From a virus, in the IMG/VR virus record IMGVR_UViG_3300014720_000017, positions 62,001 to 126,000 of that record: a stretch of DNA of 64,000 nucleotides, one strand, 5' to 3'. Numbering within the stretch: position 1 is the stretch's first letter; every line of letters begins with the position of its first letter. A program made the translations under genes and the position numbers. Positions 1 to 9,120 of this stretch are shown piece after piece. The notes under the pieces are model-generated. The model made no database searches and had not been told where the DNA came from. It saw only the letters and a list, made by a program, of their open reading frames with translations.

Positions 1-295
1 AACTGCTCCAATAGAATCAGGCACTACCTTATATGCAGATAATATAGATTTTGATGGAGAAAAATATACTAAAATTTTTATGGAAGATGTGTATTCTACA
101 GAAGAAGAAAGAAGTAAATTTGCAAAATATAGACAAGAACAAAGATCGCACTTTACTCCCACAATACAGATCGGAAATGTATACAACAGATGTATTATTT
201 TTGATACCAGAAATTGGCATAGTGCAGACAATTTTTTTGGCAAAGGTAAAGAAGATACTAGATTAACTAATGTATTCTTTTTCAAGGTAAGATAA
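1..295 (+). CDS. 2OG-Fe(II) oxygenase-like protein, C-terminal part (5' end outside window)
   Basis: The reading frame is open from the left edge (codons start at base 2) and ends in TAA at 293-295. Only about 97 residues are visible. The tail NWHSADNFFG followed by DTRLTNVFFF matches the distal iron-binding His and the 2-oxoglutarate-binding Arg of the DUF6445-type putative 2OG-Fe(II) oxygenases. It is clearly related to the next gene, whose equivalent segment is LWHSPANTFG then GRLTVTFF, so the two are tandem paralogs. The stop overlaps the next start (TAATG). Substrate unknown. Confidence 0.7.
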   Translation, partial: TAPIESGTTLYADNIDFDGEKYTKIFMEDVYSTEEERSKFAKYRQEQRSHFTPTIQIGNVYNRCIIFDTRNWHSADNFFGKGKEDTRLTNVFFFKVR

Positions 296-813
296 TGTTA
301 ACTAATATTGCACAACATTTTAAAATTGTTGATAATTTTTTAGAATTGCCTGGTTTATGGAGATCGTTTGCACTAAAACAGGAATACACAAAAGATCAAT
401 CGGGATATCCTGGTAAAAAAAGCAAACCATTGGACGAAATACACGAGAATATTTTCCATTCGTTAGCAGAAAAAATTGTTAAACATGTCAGTGGAAAAAA
501 TAATTTTCAAAGATTGAAAATACAATTTGCATATACAGAGGAGTCTAAATTTTTACAAAATATACATCAAGACGAGTTATTTTATAACGTAGCGGGAATA
601 ATTTATCTAAATGAAAATCCTCCTATAGGTACCGGAACTTTATTTTATAATAAGAATCCTAACGGCGAGTTAATAAAAACCCTAACTGTAGAAAATGTCT
701 TTAATAGAATGATTATTTTTAATCCAACTTTGTGGCATTCTCCTGCGAATACGTTCGGCAATGATCTTGAAACAGGCAGACTTACCGTTACGTTTTTTGG
801 AATAGCAACATGA
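295..813 (+). CDS. DUF6445-type putative 2OG-Fe(II) oxygenase
   Basis: This 172-residue protein has the double-stranded beta-helix signature of small 2OG-dependent oxygenases. The proximal HQD (HxD) triad is near residue 91, the distal His is in LWHSPANTFG near residue 146, and the 2OG-binding Arg is in GRLTVTFF near the C-terminus. Such enzymes use Fe(II), O2 and 2-oxoglutarate, usually to hydroxylate a substrate; the substrate is not predictable. The gene overlaps its neighbours by 1 and 4 bases and belongs to an AT-rich run of five same-strand oxygenase-like genes. It is a paralog of the partial gene upstream. Confidence 0.75.
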   Translation: MLTNIAQHFKIVDNFLELPGLWRSFALKQEYTKDQSGYPGKKSKPLDEIHENIFHSLAEKIVKHVSGKNNFQRLKIQFAYTEESKFLQNIHQDELFYNVAGIIYLNENPPIGTGTLFYNKNPNGELIKTLTVENVFNRMIIFNPTLWHSPANTFGNDLETGRLTVTFFGIAT

Positions 814-1421
814 ATGATAATATATTTGAAATTGAAAACATAATTCCCATTGATTATCAAAATCACATAGAAAAAATTATGTTAGGATCAAATTTCCCGT
901 GGTATTATAATCCTAATCTAGTTAGCCCGGATCAGCCCTTTTTGAAACGAAATGACAATCATCAAGGATTTAATCATCTTTTTTTAGAAGAAGGTAAGCC
1001 ATCAGCATACTTCGAACTGGTGTATCCATTAGCTCTTAGTATTACTAGCCAGCCGTGCATATCTGCAAATAATCTCATACGTATGCGAGCCAACTTAACA
1101 TTAAATGCAGCCGGGTCTTCTCTGCAACATCATCTTCCACATATAGATACATGGCGACCACACTGGGTGGCAATTTATTACGTTAATGACAGCGACGGTG
1201 AAACTGTGATTTTTAACGAGACCAACGATACTTATAACAGCGGACAATTAGATATTGATAGAACCCTAGCCGGAAATTTTACAATCAAGAAAAAAATCAA
1301 ACCAAAAAAGGGTAAAGTGGTAATATTCGAAGGAAAATATTATCACACGTCGTCCTGGCCAATTGAAAATAAATGTAGAAGCGTGATAAACATGAATTTA
1401 GAAAATATAGTGATCCCCTGA
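810..1421 (+). CDS. putative 2OG-Fe(II) oxygenase
   Basis: A 203-residue protein. The motif PHIDTWRPHW near residue 110 supplies HxD, YYVNDSDGETVIF is the typical following strand pair, and YYHTSSWP plus a later Arg (CRSVINMNL) supply the distal His and the 2OG-binding Arg. The GETVIF turn resembles the prolyl-4-hydroxylase-like branch of the superfamily. It overlaps the previous gene by 4 bases and the next by 1, so it is probably co-transcribed and translationally coupled. Fold confident, substrate unknown. Confidence 0.75.
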   Translation: MNDNIFEIENIIPIDYQNHIEKIMLGSNFPWYYNPNLVSPDQPFLKRNDNHQGFNHLFLEEGKPSAYFELVYPLALSITSQPCISANNLIRMRANLTLNAAGSSLQHHLPHIDTWRPHWVAIYYVNDSDGETVIFNETNDTYNSGQLDIDRTLAGNFTIKKKIKPKKGKVVIFEGKYYHTSSWPIENKCRSVINMNLENIVIP

Positions 1422-1978
1422 TGATGAAAGATTATACATTATATCAATCTGAATATATTGAAAAAAATATTAAGGATATTATATTGCACACGCAGCTAGC
1501 CTATCATTCTTTTAAAAAAATGTATCCCGATGCTGATACCACATGGACATATGATCGATATAACATTTTTAGTTTGGCTGGTCCTTCAAGTGTATTCTAT
1601 GGAATATTTAAAGAACTACAGCAATTTATAAAATTACAGTTAGGGGCAGACAATGAAATATGGTTGCAGTCTTGGATGAATTATATGTCTTATCAAGAAT
1701 TAGATCGATTAGATTGGCATAACCATGCATTTGATTATCATGGATACATATCCATTGATCCGAAAAACACGTTTACTGATTTTGAAAATTATGTGATAGA
1801 TAATAAACCTGGTCAAATTTATTTTGGGCCGGGCTATAGAAAACATAAAGTTGTCGCAGAGCGACCCTACGACGGAATGAGAATTACTCTAGGATTTGAC
1901 ATTTTAGTAACCAACAATACCAAAGTTGTTCAACATACTCAGCTGCCATGGGACAACTTATCTTTCATTCCTCTATGA
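1421..1978 (+). CDS. putative 2OG-Fe(II) oxygenase, HxH type
   Basis: A 185-residue protein with LDWHNHAFDYHGYISIDP near residues 98-115 and GQIYFGPGYRKHKV then RITLGFD further on. This is the layout of the 2OG-FeII_Oxy_5/TIGR02466-type proteins, in which the proximal motif reads H-x-H rather than H-x-D/E; the distal His is in RKHKV and the Arg in RITLGF. The start ATG overlaps the preceding stop. The next gene begins inside its 3' end (30-base overlap). Function beyond oxygenase-like is unknown. Confidence 0.6.
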   Translation: MMKDYTLYQSEYIEKNIKDIILHTQLAYHSFKKMYPDADTTWTYDRYNIFSLAGPSSVFYGIFKELQQFIKLQLGADNEIWLQSWMNYMSYQELDRLDWHNHAFDYHGYISIDPKNTFTDFENYVIDNKPGQIYFGPGYRKHKVVAERPYDGMRITLGFDILVTNNTKVVQHTQLPWDNLSFIPL

Positions 1979-2607
1979 TACAGCCTGATTATAAACTGTT
2001 GACAAACGCAGTGCCTACCGAGATATGCAAACTCTGCGCCATACAATATGAAATGCAAGAATCTTGCTGTGCAATAATCTATCCCACTGTGTCTATGGCT
2101 GACATGTCACCTAATTCATTTGCTAGATATGCTCCTTTGTGTTTTGAAGCACTATCTGTATATCTTTTGCCTGTAATAGAAAAGACTGTCGGCGAAGAAT
2201 TATTTCCTGTATACTCTTATGCAAGAATTTATCGCACCGGTAGTAGATTAGATCCTCACTTTGATAGATCCAGTAGTGAAATAAGTGTCAGCGTATGTAT
2301 TGGAAAAGATGATCAAGATTGGCCGTTGTTTATTAAATCAGATCAAGGTGTTACTCACGAAATCCATCTAAATCAAGGAGACCTTGTAATCTATAACGGA
2401 AATGCACAAGAGCACTGGAGAGATGAATTTACAGGTAAAAAACAAATACAATGTTTTTTACAGTATGTACGAGCTAACGGAAATCTTGCATGGTTAAAAT
2501 GGGATACAAGGCCTAGTCTGGGGTTGCCCTACGATTACACCGGCCCCGAAGTAAAGCAAGAAGTTGCGAAAGTTATGGCTGAACACAAACTTTCTGGAAA
2601 AATTTAG
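1948..2607 (+). CDS. putative 2OG-Fe(II) oxygenase
   Basis: A 219-residue protein. PHFDR near residue 101 gives HxD. NQGDLVIYNG then EHWRDEF supplies the strand before the distal His and the distal His itself, and KKQIQCFLQYV follows as the last core strand. It is the last of five rightward oxygenase genes. Its stop overlaps, on the opposite strand, the stop of the 58-residue ORF at 2604-2780, so the two blocks converge. A 7-bp inverted repeat, TTAGTTA/TAACTAA (2604-2624), sits at the junction and could be a weak bidirectional terminator. The start could lie slightly downstream because of the 30-base overlap with the previous gene. Confidence 0.7.
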   Translation: MGQLIFHSSMIQPDYKLLTNAVPTEICKLCAIQYEMQESCCAIIYPTVSMADMSPNSFARYAPLCFEALSVYLLPVIEKTVGEELFPVYSYARIYRTGSRLDPHFDRSSSEISVSVCIGKDDQDWPLFIKSDQGVTHEIHLNQGDLVIYNGNAQEHWRDEFTGKKQIQCFLQYVRANGNLAWLKWDTRPSLGLPYDYTGPEVKQEVAKVMAEHKLSGKI

Positions 2608-2780
2608 TTAGGGTTTTTAACTAAACTTGGTCCTGCAACTGTGCGTCCAACACCAAAAGTTTGTTCAAAATACCTTTGTGCTTCTTTTATACCAACAGCT
2701 TGACACGTTTCTCTCACAATTCTTAAGGAAGTAGTAGACTCTCTTAAAAAAATCTCATATGTTTTCAAATTTTCTGCCAT
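2604..2780 (-). CDS. small hypothetical protein (58 aa)
   Basis: This short ORF starts with ATG at 2780, preceded at 8-9 nt by a good ribosome binding site (AGGAG on the minus strand), and ends in TAA at 2604. The product begins MAENLKTYEIFLRES and is mostly predicted helical, with a short GVGRTVAGPSLV tail and no membrane segment. It lies one base after the stop of the first halogenase, so it is the last gene of the leftward halogenase operon. No family recognised. The strong RBS and tight spacing support a real gene. Confidence 0.55.
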   Translation of the reverse strand: MAENLKTYEIFLRESTTSLRIVRETCQAVGIKEAQRYFEQTFGVGRTVAGPSLVKNPN

Positions 2781-2781
2781 T

Positions 2782-4335
2782 TTAGTTCTCCTTGTTTGTA
2801 GTGCAACTGGGAGTAAGCATCCATTCGTCTAAGGTACAAAATGGATCAACCAATTGTTTATAATATTCTCTACTCTTATTTATAATTTCTAATCCCGAAG
2901 TTTCATGTATTTTTACGAACGGCCGTTGTTGCAGTATTTTTACATCAAAATAATCAAGCCCTTGTAACACCATTAACCATGCAGCTTCGGAATATCCTAG
3001 ACTTTGTGGCTCTACTCCGTCTCGATAATAAAAATCTTCCCATCGCTGAAGTTTCTCTTTCAAAGAATCTGGAATAGTTTGAGGATTTTTTAATTTTTTC
3101 CAATATTCGCTGTCGTTTCGTTTTCCTCGATAATGCAACGCTAGAAAATCTTTGATATCATTATACAAAGTAAACATTCTATCATTAAATTTTTCAGTTT
3201 TATTATGTTGCGCTTTTACTGATTTATCCGGATCCCAGTAGTCTAATAAGGAATACATTGCTTCTATTATTACTGCTACACCATTAGCTTCTAATGGTTC
3301 AAGAAATCCCGAACTTAGCCCAACTGCTATCACATTGTTTTTCCAATGTAATTTAGATATACCGGGGGTATACGTGAAATTAGCGACCGGCTCTATTTTT
3401 TTATTAAATCTTACAGACGCTTCGTCTATGGCTCGATCTAATGTGATACAATCTGGATCAAAAATATATCCATTACCCGATCGATGTTTTAGATTAATAT
3501 TCCATGACCAACCATGCGGCATAGCGAATGCGTTAGTGGTCAACGAAGGAGAAGAATCAGACCACCATGCTACAACACTGTTTGCCGGAAAAGTTTCGCT
3601 GAGATCGATTTGTTCAACTTTTAAAAGTTTATTAATAAGCAATCTAGAAAATCCAGAGCAATCAAAAAACCAATCTCCTTGGATACGTCGGCCATCTTTT
3701 AAAATAATTTGAGTTACATCGCCGTCTATACCGCATTCTGCATCTATGTATTCACCTAATACAACTTCTAAATCACGTTCTAGACCGAGATCCTTGAACC
3801 ATAATGCCGCAGCTCGACTATCGAAATGCCACATAGGATTACAAGGCAAAGGACTATACCGTCCAACCGGAACTTTGTTTTGTCTTATAAGTTCTCCAGA
3901 ATGAAACATGTGATGCAATGGAACATCGTTTGCTAATACTGTCTTTAGATATATACTGCGAATTTTTTCAGAAAAAACTCTATTTAATGCGATGTCGAGA
4001 GTTGGAGCGTTATCTAAAAATCTATCCCAGTTGTCTAGCCATGGTGAGTGATCTGTCTGCATAACGTGAAGGAATTCTGTACCGACCCCGTTCCAATCTA
4101 CAAATCTTCCACCGAGCTTGGGAGTTGCATTAGTTGCTTTGATAAAATCATCTTTGTTTACATTTATTCTATTTAAAAAATCAGTGAACAATGTATTCCC
4201 ACTTTCTCCTGCTATAATTGGTGGACGATTGGGATCCTCGATTACAGTTATAGCGAGATCAGGCCAGTATCTTTTAATATATAGTGCTGTGACCCAGCCG
4301 GCCGTTCCGCCGCCTAATATGACTATTTTTTTCAT
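2782..4335 (-). CDS. flavin-dependent tryptophan halogenase-like protein 1
   Basis: At 517 residues this is full length for the family (PrnA/RebH type, about 500-540). The FAD-binding GGGTAGW is at residues 8-14 and GES follows near residue 43. Lys73, in NATPKLGGRFVDW, corresponds to the catalytic Lys that forms the hypohalous adduct (Lys79 of PrnA). FLEPLEANG near residue 345 holds the conserved Glu. The WxWxIP fingerprint is altered: GWSWNINL instead of GWSWRIP. Family members use FADH2, O2 and chloride or bromide to halogenate indoles or other aromatics. No flavin reductase is seen in the window. It is the most divergent of three tandem copies, 9 bases after copy 2. Confidence 0.85.
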   Translation of the reverse strand: MKKIVILGGGTAGWVTALYIKRYWPDLAITVIEDPNRPPIIAGESGNTLFTDFLNRINVNKDDFIKATNATPKLGGRFVDWNGVGTEFLHVMQTDHSPWLDNWDRFLDNAPTLDIALNRVFSEKIRSIYLKTVLANDVPLHHMFHSGELIRQNKVPVGRYSPLPCNPMWHFDSRAAALWFKDLGLERDLEVVLGEYIDAECGIDGDVTQIILKDGRRIQGDWFFDCSGFSRLLINKLLKVEQIDLSETFPANSVVAWWSDSSPSLTTNAFAMPHGWSWNINLKHRSGNGYIFDPDCITLDRAIDEASVRFNKKIEPVANFTYTPGISKLHWKNNVIAVGLSSGFLEPLEANGVAVIIEAMYSLLDYWDPDKSVKAQHNKTEKFNDRMFTLYNDIKDFLALHYRGKRNDSEYWKKLKNPQTIPDSLKEKLQRWEDFYYRDGVEPQSLGYSEAAWLMVLQGLDYFDVKILQQRPFVKIHETSGLEIINKSREYYKQLVDPFCTLDEWMLTPSCTTNKEN

Positions 4336-4344
4336 ATTTGTTTA

Positions 4345-5841
4345 TTAAAATTTATATTTAATCAAAGGAACTCTGTTTTTAAGTATTTCAAGACACTGAC
4401 GATGCGGAATAGATTCTGTTAAATCTGCATTAAGAATCAGCATCTTTTCAATTTTTTCATCATAATTTTCTCTTAGGTGATCGTTGTAGACTTTTAAAGA
4501 ATGTTTTTGATCAATTAGCCTAAGACCATGCATTACCTGCATGAAGTTTAAGGTCTTAAACAATAACAGAGGTTCTCTAAAAAAATTATTATCAACATTA
4601 TTTTTTTTAAAGTATTCTAAATTTTCTTGATTGAAATCAGTGATCTTAAGTGAATTTTTGCACCAACTCCAAAAATCAGTATCGGATCGTTGAGTAAAAT
4701 AATGTAATTGTATAAAGTCGACAATATTTTCTGCAACTTTTGTTATAAGTTTATTATATTGTCTAGCGGTGCTTTCTTCGCCCTTTGCAAAGTGTGTCAT
4801 TGCAGATACAAGATTCGCACATTGTTGTATAGTGGTACCAATACTGCTAGCCTCTAATGGTTCAACAAATATACTACTCAAACCAATGACTGCGCAATTT
4901 TTAGTCCAGAATTTATCAACATGACCTGCTGCAAATTTAAATTTTTTTCCTACCGTGATATCGTCGATTGATAACTGTGTTTTGTAATGTGCTTTAATTT
5001 CTGACACAGCTTCGTCGTCTTTGATGAAACCGTCACAATAAACATATCCATTACCGAAACGATCCTGTGTAGGTATTCTCCAACTCCAACCGCTACTCAA
5101 TGCTGTTGCTTCTGTATACGACGGAATATTTTCTTGGTATGCAGTTTGAAATGCTATGGCACTATTCATAGGAAGAAATTCGCTTTTATCAACCCATTTC
5201 ATTCCTAAGTGATGACCTATGACTCTTTTAAAACCAGAGCAATCGATGTAAAAATCATAAACGTAGCTTTGATTATTTTCGTCGATAATCTCGCTTACAT
5301 AACCTTGTTGATCTACTTTTACTTCCTTGATTATATTATCAACTATTGTGATATTTCTCTCAATACACTTGCGATGCAGAAAATTATTCAATTTCATAGT
5401 ATCAAAATGAAACTGATTAATATTATCATGTAACGGCTCATAGTGTCTTGATTTTTGACTGCCATCCCCTAGTGTATGTAAAGGATCCCAGTTTTCTCCT
5501 ATCATCCTGAACCATGTGTACGGAATGTCATTTTTCGGATCTATACCACCAAAGTCTTGTAAAAGACTGTGAAAATAATGTGTGTCATCGCCGTGCCAAT
5601 TAGTAAATTTTATTCCAATTTTAAATGTAGCACCTGTGTGTTCAAACAATTCATGAAGAGGAATATCACAATATTCTACAAAAAACCTCCAATGTTCTGT
5701 AGTGCCTTCGCCAACACCGATAATTCCAATCTGCGAGGATTCGATCAATGTAATTTTTAATTTAGGATATGCTGCACGAAACATCAAAGCTGCAATTAAT
5801 CCGCTAGTTCCGCCTCCTAAAATGCCCAATGAGTTAATCAT
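4345..5841 (-). CDS. flavin-dependent tryptophan halogenase-like protein 2
   Basis: A 498-residue member of the tryptophan halogenase family. It has LGGGTSGL at residues 8-15, GVGEGTTEHW near 42-51, the catalytic-type Lys74 in GATFKIGIKFTNW, the canonical GWSWRIP motif, and VEPLEASSIG with the active-site Glu. It starts within an ATGA overlap with copy 3, so translation is probably coupled. The C-terminal region (DTDFWSWC and MQVMHGL) closely matches copy 3, pointing to a tandem duplication. Its substrate may be a free aromatic compound or a residue in a peptide; the sequence does not say which. Confidence 0.88.
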   Translation of the reverse strand: MINSLGILGGGTSGLIAALMFRAAYPKLKITLIESSQIGIIGVGEGTTEHWRFFVEYCDIPLHELFEHTGATFKIGIKFTNWHGDDTHYFHSLLQDFGGIDPKNDIPYTWFRMIGENWDPLHTLGDGSQKSRHYEPLHDNINQFHFDTMKLNNFLHRKCIERNITIVDNIIKEVKVDQQGYVSEIIDENNQSYVYDFYIDCSGFKRVIGHHLGMKWVDKSEFLPMNSAIAFQTAYQENIPSYTEATALSSGWSWRIPTQDRFGNGYVYCDGFIKDDEAVSEIKAHYKTQLSIDDITVGKKFKFAAGHVDKFWTKNCAVIGLSSIFVEPLEASSIGTTIQQCANLVSAMTHFAKGEESTARQYNKLITKVAENIVDFIQLHYFTQRSDTDFWSWCKNSLKITDFNQENLEYFKKNNVDNNFFREPLLLFKTLNFMQVMHGLRLIDQKHSLKVYNDHLRENYDEKIEKMLILNADLTESIPHRQCLEILKNRVPLIKYKF

Positions 5842-7304
5842 TTATATTGTTCTTTGATAAGTTCTATAGTTTTTTCATGAGAGAGAAATTCCCAATTTTT
5901 CTCTGATGGTACTCTACTTAGTTCGTTTTCAGTGACTGCTTGCCAGACTCGAAAATCGGACAAGTATTTTTCTTTAATCTTTGTAATATTAAATAATCCT
6001 AACCCGTGCATGACCTGTATCCAGTCTAACTCATCGAACAATTCGTAATTATTTTCATGAAAAAAATTCCAGCTTACAAAGTTATCCTTGAAATAATCAA
6101 CGGTCTCTCTGTTAAAGTCTGTAAGGATCATGTGGTTTTTGCACCAACGCCAAAATTCTGTGTCTGTTCGTTGCCCAAGATAATGTAGCTGCACAAAGTC
6201 TAGGATATTTTGATAAACACGATCAAAAGTTTTATTATATTTTTTTTCTATAAAGTTATCTTGATCAGACCAACAAATAAGTGAACTAGCTAGACATTTT
6301 ATTTGTTCTATAGTAGCACCTATACTGCTGGCTTCTAGCGGTTCGATAAAACTTCCAGACAGCCCGACTGCTACACAATTTTTTATCCAAAATTTATCTA
6401 TTTTTCCAGGAGTGAAATCGATCACCTTCGCTATTTTAATTTCATCTTTGTATTCGACTTGAAGCTCAGCAATAACCATGTTAATATCAGCAAAATTTTT
6501 ATTAAACACATAGCCGTTTCCGTATCTTCCCTGTACCGGTGCCTGCCAACTCCACCCGTGCTGCCTAGCGGTAGCAGTTGTAAATGTGCTTATTTTGTTA
6601 TCTAGAGGAGAAGGAAATGCTATTGCTGAATTTGTAGGAAGATATTTTTGATAAGATTCCCACTTGCTTCCTAAAGATTTATGAATGACTCTTTCAAATC
6701 CTGTTGTGTCAATATAAAATTCAAATTGATGATTCTGATTTTCACCTATCAATGTTTGAACAAACCCTTGCTCAGATAATTTAACTTCAACAACTGTATC
6801 TAATACAATTTTTATGTTGCGGTCTATACATAATTTTTCTAAAAAAGAATTTAGCTTAAACGTATCAAAATGAAATTGGCCTACCCCTGCTCCCAACGGC
6901 CCGGCGATCTTACCTTGGATAGCAAGATCAAAAACAATTTTTTCTGGGTCTACATTATTTGCTACAAAATTCATTAATGTGAACGGTAAGCCAGTATAAG
7001 AATCTTGAGAAACAAAATGTTCAGGAAGGCTATGATAAAATATATCATTACCATTTTTCCAATTCACAAACTTTATACCGTGCTTGAATGTTGCTCCTGC
7101 ATTCACAATTATATCATTAACTGATATGTTTGTGATTTTTGACAAATCGTCCCAGTGTTCGTTTGACCCTTCGCCCACACCAATTGCACCAATCTTATTA
7201 GATTTAATCACAGTAATTGGTAATTCAGTGAAACATGCTCTAAGCATTAACGCTGATATTAGTCCTGCATTTCCTGCTCCCAATATTCCAAGCGATCGTA
7301 TCAT
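5838..7304 (-). CDS. flavin-dependent tryptophan halogenase-like protein 3
   Basis: A 488-residue paralog of copy 2 with LGAGNAGL at residues 8-15, GVGEGSNEHW near 42-51, Lys74 in GATFKHGIKFVNW and IEPLEASSIG. The WxWxIP motif reads GWSWQAP. The divergence from copy 2 in the first glycine loop and in this motif suggests a related enzyme of different specificity rather than a fresh duplicate. The start codon overlaps the stop of the upstream oxygenase (ATGA), so the oxygenase and halogenases form one operon. Confidence 0.87.
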   Translation of the reverse strand: MIRSLGILGAGNAGLISALMLRACFTELPITVIKSNKIGAIGVGEGSNEHWDDLSKITNISVNDIIVNAGATFKHGIKFVNWKNGNDIFYHSLPEHFVSQDSYTGLPFTLMNFVANNVDPEKIVFDLAIQGKIAGPLGAGVGQFHFDTFKLNSFLEKLCIDRNIKIVLDTVVEVKLSEQGFVQTLIGENQNHQFEFYIDTTGFERVIHKSLGSKWESYQKYLPTNSAIAFPSPLDNKISTFTTATARQHGWSWQAPVQGRYGNGYVFNKNFADINMVIAELQVEYKDEIKIAKVIDFTPGKIDKFWIKNCVAVGLSGSFIEPLEASSIGATIEQIKCLASSLICWSDQDNFIEKKYNKTFDRVYQNILDFVQLHYLGQRTDTEFWRWCKNHMILTDFNRETVDYFKDNFVSWNFFHENNYELFDELDWIQVMHGLGLFNITKIKEKYLSDFRVWQAVTENELSRVPSEKNWEFLSHEKTIELIKEQYK

Positions 7305-7903
7305 GTTAGTCCTAAAATTATAGCTGCGTCTGAGCCTGCACCGGTATTGATTTTACCTGTAGGCAACACATTAAAACTAATAACATGCCTATCAAAATCG
7401 TCCACATGGGGCGGAGAATAATGAAATACATAACTGGGAAAAATAATTAAACTGCCTGGAACTGCCATGGTTTTTTCGACAGGTAAATAATCTTTTCTTA
7501 AAACTTCTAGCTGTGTCATACTTCTTGGTATTACAGGATCTTCGAATATGGTAGGAGCCCCTGCAGACATGTAATAGATTCCACTGAAAAAACTGTTGGT
7601 GTGTTTATGATATGTTTGATGCATGCCTTGATTTTTCAAACTTTGATTATACCAACTGGAGCTGATAGTAAATCTATCGCAATCGTATTTTTGTGAAACT
7701 CTTAGTTGTTCCAAGCATACATGAAACCAATTGAATAGTTCTGAAAGTTTTTCATCTCGATGCAATGAAATTTGAAAACTGAGATTGCTGCTGACCTTTG
7801 GAGAAATGTTTAACGACTGAATGTGGTCAACAATTTCTGAATGTTGAAATTGCTGCGTGGTAAACCTAAAAAATTCAACGGGAAATAGTTTAATGACTTC
7901 CAT
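7301..7903 (-). CDS. putative 2OG-Fe(II) oxygenase (TIGR02466-like, HxH type)
   Basis: A 200-residue protein with the layout of the 2OG-FeII_Oxy_5/TIGR02466 family: HQTYHKHTNSFFSGIYYMS near residues 95-113, FEDP in the next strand, GSLIIFPSYVFHYSPP with the distal His, and RHVISFNVLPTG with the 2OG-binding Arg. The proximal motif is HKH, not HxD. It is encoded directly upstream of halogenase 3 with a 4-base overlap and directly downstream of another oxygenase (TAAATG junction), so it is co-transcribed with the halogenases. Confidence 0.75.
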   Translation of the reverse strand: MEVIKLFPVEFFRFTTQQFQHSEIVDHIQSLNISPKVSSNLSFQISLHRDEKLSELFNWFHVCLEQLRVSQKYDCDRFTISSSWYNQSLKNQGMHQTYHKHTNSFFSGIYYMSAGAPTIFEDPVIPRSMTQLEVLRKDYLPVEKTMAVPGSLIIFPSYVFHYSPPHVDDFDRHVISFNVLPTGKINTGAGSDAAIILGLT

Positions 7904-8473
7904 TTACCATTCAATCCATCCTGTTAATAGATATTTTTCGCCTGACAGTGGAGGATTTCCCCTATGAACATGAGTGTAGGTGGCCGGCCATATGGCTAAT
8001 GTACCAATCGTAGCAGGAATCCGTATGCTTTGATACAAGAATTCAGTTTCTCCTCCCTCGTCTACTGCGTTTAGGTACAAAGACCAGGCCGCCACTCGAG
8101 AACATCTTTCTAAGCCATCCGATTCGAAATGCCAGATGTGATATCCTTCGCCGGGCAATGTTTTTTGTATTTTCATAGAACGCACATGATGTTTTCCAGT
8201 TTCGGCTAATACACTATAATGTCTAAGATATGACTCCCAACAGACCCAAAACTTTTTTAAAAACGGATGTAATACTGTAAGGTCCGGAGTCAAGCGCATG
8301 GAATCGTCTGATAGTACAAATACAGCTCTATCTTGTTTAATGTGTCCAGGCGATTCGAATCGAGGAAACGATAATTGCAATGTTTCTAAAGCATGATATC
8401 TTGCTATAATGTCATTACAGGTGGCTGCATCTACTAAATTATCCCAAGTTGCAATGTCTTTTTGTATTTTCAT
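7904..8473 (-). CDS. putative 2OG-Fe(II) oxygenase (prolyl 4-hydroxylase-like)
   Basis: About 189 residues if it starts at ATG 8473; a GTG at 8482 in the same frame is an alternative. YHIWHFESDG near residue 112 supplies HxE, GGETEFLYQ is the P4H-like strand turn, and GTLAIWPATYTHVHRGNPP holds the distal His, followed by a Lys/Arg-containing GEKYLLTGW. It is the first gene of the leftward halogenase operon, facing the rightward oxygenase gene at 8530 across a short AT-rich divergent region. Confidence 0.75.
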   Translation of the reverse strand: MKIQKDIATWDNLVDAATCNDIIARYHALETLQLSFPRFESPGHIKQDRAVFVLSDDSMRLTPDLTVLHPFLKKFWVCWESYLRHYSVLAETGKHHVRSMKIQKTLPGEGYHIWHFESDGLERCSRVAAWSLYLNAVDEGGETEFLYQSIRIPATIGTLAIWPATYTHVHRGNPPLSGEKYLLTGWIEW

Positions 8474-8529
8474 AAATTCCACTTACGTTGTTCGATAATA
8501 CTATATATCATATTACTTGGTGCCTTAAA

Positions 8530-9120
8530 ATGAATCATGACGAACTAATACCACTCTTTTCAAAACCTATATTGACATCTAAAATAACAAGTGTAGACGT
8601 CGACTTGTCATATGTAAAGTGGGCAAGAAACTATCAAAACTGGATTAGTGAAAGCCAAAATATTTTGAGCACAGCGCCTTTCAACAATATGCTAGACGAG
8701 ATAAGAAATAAAATTGCTGATTATTTTTACGGTGTTATGCAAGTATCTACAGACACTGAAATTTACATTACAGAATCATGGCTAAACAAAACTGAAACAG
8801 GTCAAAGCCATCATAGGCACTGGCACCCAAATTCAATATTATCAGGAGTAGTAACATTATCCGGTGATGCCAGTTCAGGACATTTAAAGTTAATAACCAG
8901 CCAGTATGATACTTTAGAATTTCAGGTAATTGATGCATCAATATATAATGCAAAAAGTTGGACTTTTCAATCAACTGCTGGCAACATTATAATTTTTCCT
9001 TCTAATATAGAACATTTAGTAGAACCCTATTACGGAAGTGAACCTAGAATTACTCTAAGCTTCAATACTTTCGTTAAAGGAAAAATTAACAGTCTGCCAT
9101 TGACACAATTACACATATGA
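8530..9120 (+). CDS. putative 2OG-Fe(II) oxygenase (TIGR02466-like, HxH type)
   Basis: I choose ATG 8530 (MNHDELIPLFSKP), which is the expected family N-terminus, rather than the upstream in-frame ATG at 8488 that would add 14 unrelated residues. SHHRHWHPNSILSGVVTLSG gives the proximal HxH, GNIIIFPSNIEHLVEP the distal His, and PRITLSFNTF the 2OG-binding Arg. It begins a two-gene rightward unit whose second member is a paralog. A weak promoter (TTGTTC 8488, 17 bp, TATTAC 8511) lies upstream. Confidence 0.72.
   Translation: MNHDELIPLFSKPILTSKITSVDVDLSYVKWARNYQNWISESQNILSTAPFNNMLDEIRNKIADYFYGVMQVSTDTEIYITESWLNKTETGQSHHRHWHPNSILSGVVTLSGDASSGHLKLITSQYDTLEFQVIDASIYNAKSWTFQSTAGNIIIFPSNIEHLVEPYYGSEPRITLSFNTFVKGKINSLPLTQLHI

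Noticed and set aside
51-266. ORF of 71 residues in another frame at the left edge
   Set aside because: The overlapping frame that is open from the window edge to 295 encodes recognisable oxygenase residues, so this one is a shadow.
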